A stretch of 64,000 nucleotides of DNA from Mobiluncus sp034180645 (lineage in GTDB: Bacteria; Actinomycetota; Actinomycetes; Actinomycetales; Actinomycetaceae). Both the position numbers and the translations under genes were made by a program. The notes under the pieces were generated by a model. It was not told the origin of the DNA, did not search any database, and saw only the letters and a list, made by a program, of their open reading frames with translations. The stretch's first letter is position 1, and the number at the start of each line of letters is the position of its first letter. The stretch lies in contig NZ_JAXFNY010000011.1 of NCBI RefSeq assembly GCF_034180645.1, positions 62,001-126,000 of the forward strand, written 5' to 3'. Below, one piece after another: positions 60,146-64,000 of the stretch.

Positions 60146-60978
60146 TAGCGACCTCGCCACCCTCCCACGGGCAAACCAAACTTTTTCACCAACCGAGCCG
60201 AGAACGGCAGGGATACTAACCGCGCCAGCTGCATATCGGTAGCGGACTTGGTGACCCGAATGGAGGAACCCAATGGCGCGGGCAAAATACGTCTCCCATC
60301 AGCCCAGACTTCGCAGTCTTGCACCTGTTGAGGAAGAACTTGAATCTCTAGCACCGATGACGGCCCCAGCACCAGGGAACGGGTAAACAAACCGTGGGCG
60401 GCCAGCGGGGACAGCACCAAGGCTTGCACATCAGGCCACACCACGGGTCCGCCAACCGAAAAGTTATAGGCGGTAGATCCGGTGGGAGTCGACACAATCA
60501 AACCGTCCGCGCCGTACTCGGAAACCGCTTCCCCATCGACACCAAAAGCCAAAAGTGCGGGGTGGCCTTTATCGGTGCTCAACACTGCGATGTCATTGGC
60601 GGCCCATTCTGATTGCACCGAACCGTCAGGGTGACGCACTTCCACGTCAATACACATTCGGCGTTCTACCTGGTAGTCGCCGCGCACCACCCGCTCGCAA
60701 AGTTCATCAAGTTCTTCTTCCTCTGCTTCGGCGAGGAACCCGACGTGCCCCAAATTCACCCCGATGACCGGAACACCTTGACGATGGGCGATATTAGCGG
60801 CCTCCAAAATGGTTCCGTCCCCACCCAAAACAATGATGAGGTCGATTGGTTCCGAACTCGTACGGTCCACCACGGTGATTCCGGCATTTTCCAGGTATCC
60901 GCGGACACTGGCCGCCGCCACAATAGCGGGCTGGCGGTAATGGTGGTGAAACACCATAATGGTTCGTTTTTTATTCAC
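60145..60978 (-). CDS. nadK: NAD kinase
   Basis: Phosphorylates NAD to NADP. The 277-residue protein has GGDGTILEAA (the GGDGT motif), NLGHVGFLAEAE and STPTGSTAYNFSVGGPVVWP. The GTG at 60978, which overlaps the stop of the preceding small gene, gives the usual N terminus (NKKRTIMVFHHHYRQ); an ATG at 60957 is the alternative. It overlaps recN. The order tlyA–nadK–recN is conserved in actinobacteria. Confidence 0.95.
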   Translation of the reverse strand: MNKKRTIMVFHHHYRQPAIVAAASVRGYLENAGITVVDRTSSEPIDLIIVLGGDGTILEAANIAHRQGVPVIGVNLGHVGFLAEAEEEELDELCERVVRGDYQVERRMCIDVEVRHPDGSVQSEWAANDIAVLSTDKGHPALLAFGVDGEAVSEYGADGLIVSTPTGSTAYNFSVGGPVVWPDVQALVLSPLAAHGLFTRSLVLGPSSVLEIQVLPQQVQDCEVWADGRRILPAPLGSSIRVTKSATDMQLARLVSLPFSARLVKKFGLPVGGWRGR

Positions 60979-61165
60979 CGGACTGGGCCTTTCGTGCATA
61001 TTTCTGGACCAACTGCGGGCTGGGAGGTTGGTATTCACAAGTGGGCGCGGCCTCGCTGGCCCCGCAGCAATCCGCGTATCCCCCCATGTCTTGACACGCG
61101 TCATCCCAGTTTTGCGGCTGCTCCGGCGACTCGCCACCCGGCTTGTGCCGAACTTCCTGTTCCAT
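60971..61165 (-). CDS. Small cysteine-containing hypothetical protein
   Basis: A 64-residue hydrophilic protein with four Cys (DACQDM, YADCCGASEA, PTCEYQ). A good RBS (gaaggga) precedes the ATG, and it overlaps the GTG start of nadK. It lies between tlyA and nadK, where related genomes usually have none or only a short gap. Metal or Fe–S binding is possible; no family is recognised. Confidence 0.65.
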   Translation of the reverse strand: MEQEVRHKPGGESPEQPQNWDDACQDMGGYADCCGASEAAPTCEYQPPSPQLVQKYARKAQSGE

Positions 61166-61224
61166 AGCTTTCCCTTCTGTTTACTTAATTTTCTCACACC
61201 ACCAGGCCATTAGAACCCAGACTT

Positions 61225-62073
61225 CTACGGCTGAGGCCCTCTGGCAATAGCTTCCCCAACGGCGGTGTCCAACGATTCCCCCTCCAAGTCTGGCAGGTTT
61301 TGTTGCCGAGCCGTAGACTGCGCGGTGAGGTAAAGGAAGTATTCAACATTGCCGCTGGGACCGGCCAGGCCGGCGGGAGCCACGTTCAGCACCGCCAGTC
61401 CGGCCTCGTGAGCTTGGCGCGCAACGTTCTTAACGGTCTGTCCGCGATCGTCTGGATTCCTGACCACACCCCCGCGTCCCAAGTTGTCACGGCCGATTTC
61501 AAACTGGGGTTTCACCATCAGCAGGTACTGCGCTTGCGGGTTGGCGGCACGTTGCAGCGCCGGCAGAACCAAACCGAGTGAGATAAAGGATAAATCTCCC
61601 ACGACCAGGTCTGCGGGCGGGTCGATGAGGGCGGAATCCAGCGTGCGCACGTTGGTTCGTTCGAGATTCACGACCCTGCTGTCGCTGCGCAAGTTCCACG
61701 CCAGTTGGCCGTACCCCACATCGACCGCAAACACTTTGGCGGCACCGCGGCGCAGTAAGACGTCCGTAAATCCTCCCGTGGAGGCACCCGCGTCGAGACA
61801 CACCGCACCTTCTATCACCGGGGTTGATGGGCCATAAAGTTCCAGATAGTCCAGCGCCCCCAACAATTTGTGAGCACCCCGAGACGCGTAGTGAACCGTT
61901 TCAGGGTCACGCAGCACGATAGCCGAACTCAACTCCACCTGTCGGGCGGGTTTCAGGGCCTCCTGACCGTCCACCAGTACCTGACCGGCGGTAATCATCT
62001 GTGCCGCTTGGGTACGGCTGGGCGCCAGGTGGCGACGCACCAGTTCCGTGTCCAACCTCGCGCGTTTAACCAT
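61225..62073 (-). CDS. tlyA: TlyA family rRNA 2'-O-methyltransferase
   Basis: Methylates ribose in rRNA and influences capreomycin sensitivity in mycobacteria. The 282-residue protein has an N-terminal S4 domain (RLDTELVRRHLAPSRTQAA) and a FtsJ-like methyltransferase with VCLDAGASTGGFTDVLLRRGA for AdoMet, VVGDLSFISLGLVLP and LLMVKPQFEIG carrying the catalytic K-D-K set. The start at 62073 overlaps the preceding small gene by 8 bases; a longer frame starts 21 bases upstream. The name hemolysin is historical. Confidence 0.94.
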   Translation of the reverse strand: MVKRARLDTELVRRHLAPSRTQAAQMITAGQVLVDGQEALKPARQVELSSAIVLRDPETVHYASRGAHKLLGALDYLELYGPSTPVIEGAVCLDAGASTGGFTDVLLRRGAAKVFAVDVGYGQLAWNLRSDSRVVNLERTNVRTLDSALIDPPADLVVGDLSFISLGLVLPALQRAANPQAQYLLMVKPQFEIGRDNLGRGGVVRNPDDRGQTVKNVARQAHEAGLAVLNVAPAGLAGPSGNVEYFLYLTAQSTARQQNLPDLEGESLDTAVGEAIARGPQP

Positions 62074-62251
62074 GATTTGCTGACTGCGCCTCATCCCCGT
62101 TTAAGACGGTCTGCAGGTCGGCGGCTACCTTCTGCAGCAGTTCCAACTGTGATTCCAAGGGCGCCTCATGGGCGGCTTCTATTTCTTCCCGGTAATCATG
62201 CAGGTCTTGGGCGTTCAACGTGGCAGGAGTGGGAACCTGATTATTCATCAT
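62066..62251 (-). CDS. Small conserved-position hypothetical protein
   Basis: A 61-residue protein, mostly one amphipathic helix (YREEIEAAHEAPLESQLELL) and a short tail. It lies between the HAD gene and tlyA, where mycobacteria have a small gene (Rv1693) in the same place. AGAGGA is in RBS position for the ATG at 62251. It overlaps both neighbours, so it is translationally coupled. Function unknown. Confidence 0.75.
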   Translation of the reverse strand: MMNNQVPTPATLNAQDLHDYREEIEAAHEAPLESQLELLQKVAADLQTVLNGDEAQSANHG

Positions 62252-64000
62252 CTGCCGTCCTCTGTTCCACTGCCGGTTCGGAATCGTCACGGCGTGAATC
62301 CACTTCGTCGAGGTCTAGGTCGTCCCCCTCGCCATAGTCGCGTTCGACTTCACGAACCACGCTAAACTCGGGGCAATCCACCCGATTACCTTGCTCCCTG
62401 GCATACCAGACGGCTGCCAGAATAGCGCGAAACTCCCCTAGGGATACGACCGTGCCGTCCTCGCTCAACACCCCCAGGCCGCGGACTTCAATATCGTGGC
62501 CGTTCACGCGAGCCCGCGTGTTTTCGGTGTACCACCAGCCGCGATTGCGCAGTTCCGGGCGTTCAATCGGCACTGTCAGGTCGGTCAAATCCAACCCCAC
62601 AAAAGTGGGCCTTTGGGCTGGCGGAGCCATCACTAGGTCGCGAGGCTGCGTGAGTCCGGTCAATACCACGCAAGACGCCACTTGGGCGTTGTTTGCCCCG
62701 ACGATATCGGTAGCCAGCTGATCACCGATGGCCAGCGCGTGTCGCTTCAAAATCCGGTGTTTGCGTTCCGCCGCTTTCACCCGGTCGAATTCTTTTTCTT
62801 TCGCCAGGTCCGCTTCGCTGAGAACTACGGGTTCGCTATCCGGATCCGCTTTCGCTTCACGAGCCTGCCTGGCTTGCTCTCGCGCAGCAGCAGCGGCTTC
62901 TTCGTTGGCTTTAACTTCCGCGGCGATTTCCTCATTGTTCATCAGGTAGTCCTGACAGCGGTTAATCGCTAAATCGTAGATGGAGGTTTCCGGTTTACCG
63001 CACACTATCGGTTCGCTCTTGGTGGCCCGACGCACCGCTTCCACCAGGGAACCGTTGCCGATACCGCGGCCTTTTTCGGTCGGCAGGGCATAATCCATGT
63101 TCGTGGCCACCCACTTGGCGCCATTCGCGATGGCGTAGCAGGCTTCGGACAGCTCAGCCCAGCCCACCTCAAAACCGAGCCCTTGCAAGACCCCGGCAGG
63201 CTCCTGATCCGCCGTGGACACGACTTCAAAGCCCGCCGCCTGTACAGCTTGCGGCACGCCCTCGCCGCCCACGCACAGCACTTTCGCGCCCGGTTCCAGC
63301 AGTTCGCTGAGCTTCGCAGCCCCATCTTGAGCCGAGGTCACAATGTCATCAGGACTGGCTTCTACCCCGGCAGCAGCCAATTTCGCCACCACGTCCTGCG
63401 GCACGCGCGCTGCATTATTGGTCAGGAACACGAACTTTCCGCCCAATTCGCGCCCTGCAGAAATACTTTGCCCCACCCCGTCTACCGGCTGAGACCCGTT
63501 CCAGGTCACCCCATCTAAATCGGTAAGCAGCAGCGGGTACAGCTGAGCCAGCGGCACGTTCGCCCCCTGCAGGGTAGTTGGGTTAGCCCGCTGTTCGGCT
63601 TCTTCAGCTTCTTGAATATCCAGGATTTCGACATCCTCCGGCTCCCGCGGAATGAGTGCCTGCGCGGCATCAGCTTCCTCATCCCGGCCCAGTTCACGCA
63701 GCCTGTCAGCCTTCACACTGAGCAGTCGCCCATATTCGAACCTCTCGGACTCGGGATCCACCTGGGCCAAGGCCGCTTCAATAACAGCCAGTCCGGTCTC
63801 ATATTCACCCAAATCTGCCCGTGCGGAGGACTCCACCAGAGCGAGTTCAAAATGTTCCGTTCGGTCCAGGTCCCCTGGCTTGACAGCTTTAATGATTTCC
63901 AACGCTTTTTCGGGACGTCCCAGACCGCGTTCCGAATCCGCTTCCACCGATTTCAACACTTCGACACCGCTCATCCGCCGGGCAGTTTTCACTTCGCGCA
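62241..64000 (-). CDS. HAD-IIA phosphatase with N-terminal helical extension (5' end outside window)
   Basis: The frame stays open to the window edge, so the N terminus is missing (the first available start is a GTG at 63992). The first about 130 visible residues form TPR-like helices with an acidic linker, as in the separate gene that precedes the HAD gene in mycobacteria, which suggests fusion. The HAD domain has PLLLTDLDGVTWNG (motif I), VFLTNNAARVP (II), PIVCGKPETSIYDLAI (III) and LAIGDQLATDIVGA (IV). Between III and IV is an insert of about 65 residues rich in Ala, Glu, Lys and Arg (coiled coil). A 100-residue acidic end follows. Substrate unknown. Confidence 0.85.
   Translation of the reverse strand, partial: REVKTARRMSGVEVLKSVEADSERGLGRPEKALEIIKAVKPGDLDRTEHFELALVESSARADLGEYETGLAVIEAALAQVDPESERFEYGRLLSVKADRLRELGRDEEADAAQALIPREPEDVEILDIQEAEEAEQRANPTTLQGANVPLAQLYPLLLTDLDGVTWNGSQPVDGVGQSISAGRELGGKFVFLTNNAARVPQDVVAKLAAAGVEASPDDIVTSAQDGAAKLSELLEPGAKVLCVGGEGVPQAVQAAGFEVVSTADQEPAGVLQGLGFEVGWAELSEACYAIANGAKWVATNMDYALPTEKGRGIGNGSLVEAVRRATKSEPIVCGKPETSIYDLAINRCQDYLMNNEEIAAEVKANEEAAAAAREQARQAREAKADPDSEPVVLSEADLAKEKEFDRVKAAERKHRILKRHALAIGDQLATDIVGANNAQVASCVVLTGLTQPRDLVMAPPAQRPTFVGLDLTDLTVPIERPELRNRGWWYTENTRARVNGHDIEVRGLGVLSEDGTVVSLGEFRAILAAVWYAREQGNRVDCPEFSVVREVERDYGEGDDLDLDEVDSRRDDSEPAVEQRTADDE

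Overview
The window looks like the chromosome of an actinobacterium of moderate G+C, most likely in or near Actinomycetaceae (Mobiluncus-like). Supporting evidence is the gene order HAD phosphatase–small orf–tlyA–nadK–recN–steA–steB, the block ftsZ–sepF–yggT–divIVA–lspA–rluD, the order sufR–sufB–sufD–Rieske–sufC–sufS–sufU–sufT, a PriA-type HisA, and a CW_binding_2 wall protein. The genus is an inference. No rRNA, tRNA, IS element, prophage or CRISPR array was recognised.

Layout. 1–3.8 kb: a membrane pyrophosphatase (hppA) and a glycosyltransferase-like gene on +. 3.9–10 kb: a minus-strand histidine operon running hisD-hisC-hisB-orf-hisH-hisA/priA-sseB. 10–15.1 kb: a sugar-type ABC importer (two permeases and a lipoprotein binding protein, no ATPase) plus a class V aminotransferase, divergent from a GntR/FadR regulator with two candidate operators between them. 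15.2–18.9 kb: dnaE. 18.9–23.8 kb: an accessory island with a CW_binding_2 protein and a broken downstream fragment, a parDE toxin–antitoxin pair, and an MMPL transporter bracketed by two nearly identical 31-bp palindromes in inverted orientation. 23.8–28.7 kb: rluD, lspA, divIVA, yggT, sepF, ftsZ (cell division and envelope). 28.9–31.3 kb: a polar amino acid ABC importer. 31.3–37.4 kb: four large paralogous helical-repeat (TPR-like) proteins of unknown function, one divergent from three. 37.5–39.1 kb: an AT-rich patch with a membrane protein, a lipoprotein and a secreted-protein gene whose signal peptide is broken by a one-base deletion in a T run. 39.1–43.7 kb: pspA, an ABC-F ATPase, a lipoprotein and an old yellow enzyme. 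43.9–44.5 kb: a Phd/VapC-type toxin–antitoxin pair. 44.6–51.5 kb: the complete suf operon for Fe–S cluster assembly. 51.8–64 kb: a tightly packed 12-gene minus-strand operon that joins DNA repair (recN), NAD phosphorylation, rRNA methylation (tlyA), cytokinesis (steA/steB) and envelope precursor handling (MraY-like, MurJ, glycosyltransferase, NUDIX).

A recurring trait is a –10-like TANNNT hexamer 5–7 nt before the start codon with no ribosome binding site (hisD, dnaE, parD, yggT, an ABC permease, one TPR-like gene, ABC-F, old yellow enzyme, phd), suggesting frequent leaderless mRNAs. The least explained parts are the TPR-like quartet, the AT-rich lipoprotein/secreted-protein patch, and the regulated ABC importer plus aminotransferase cassette.
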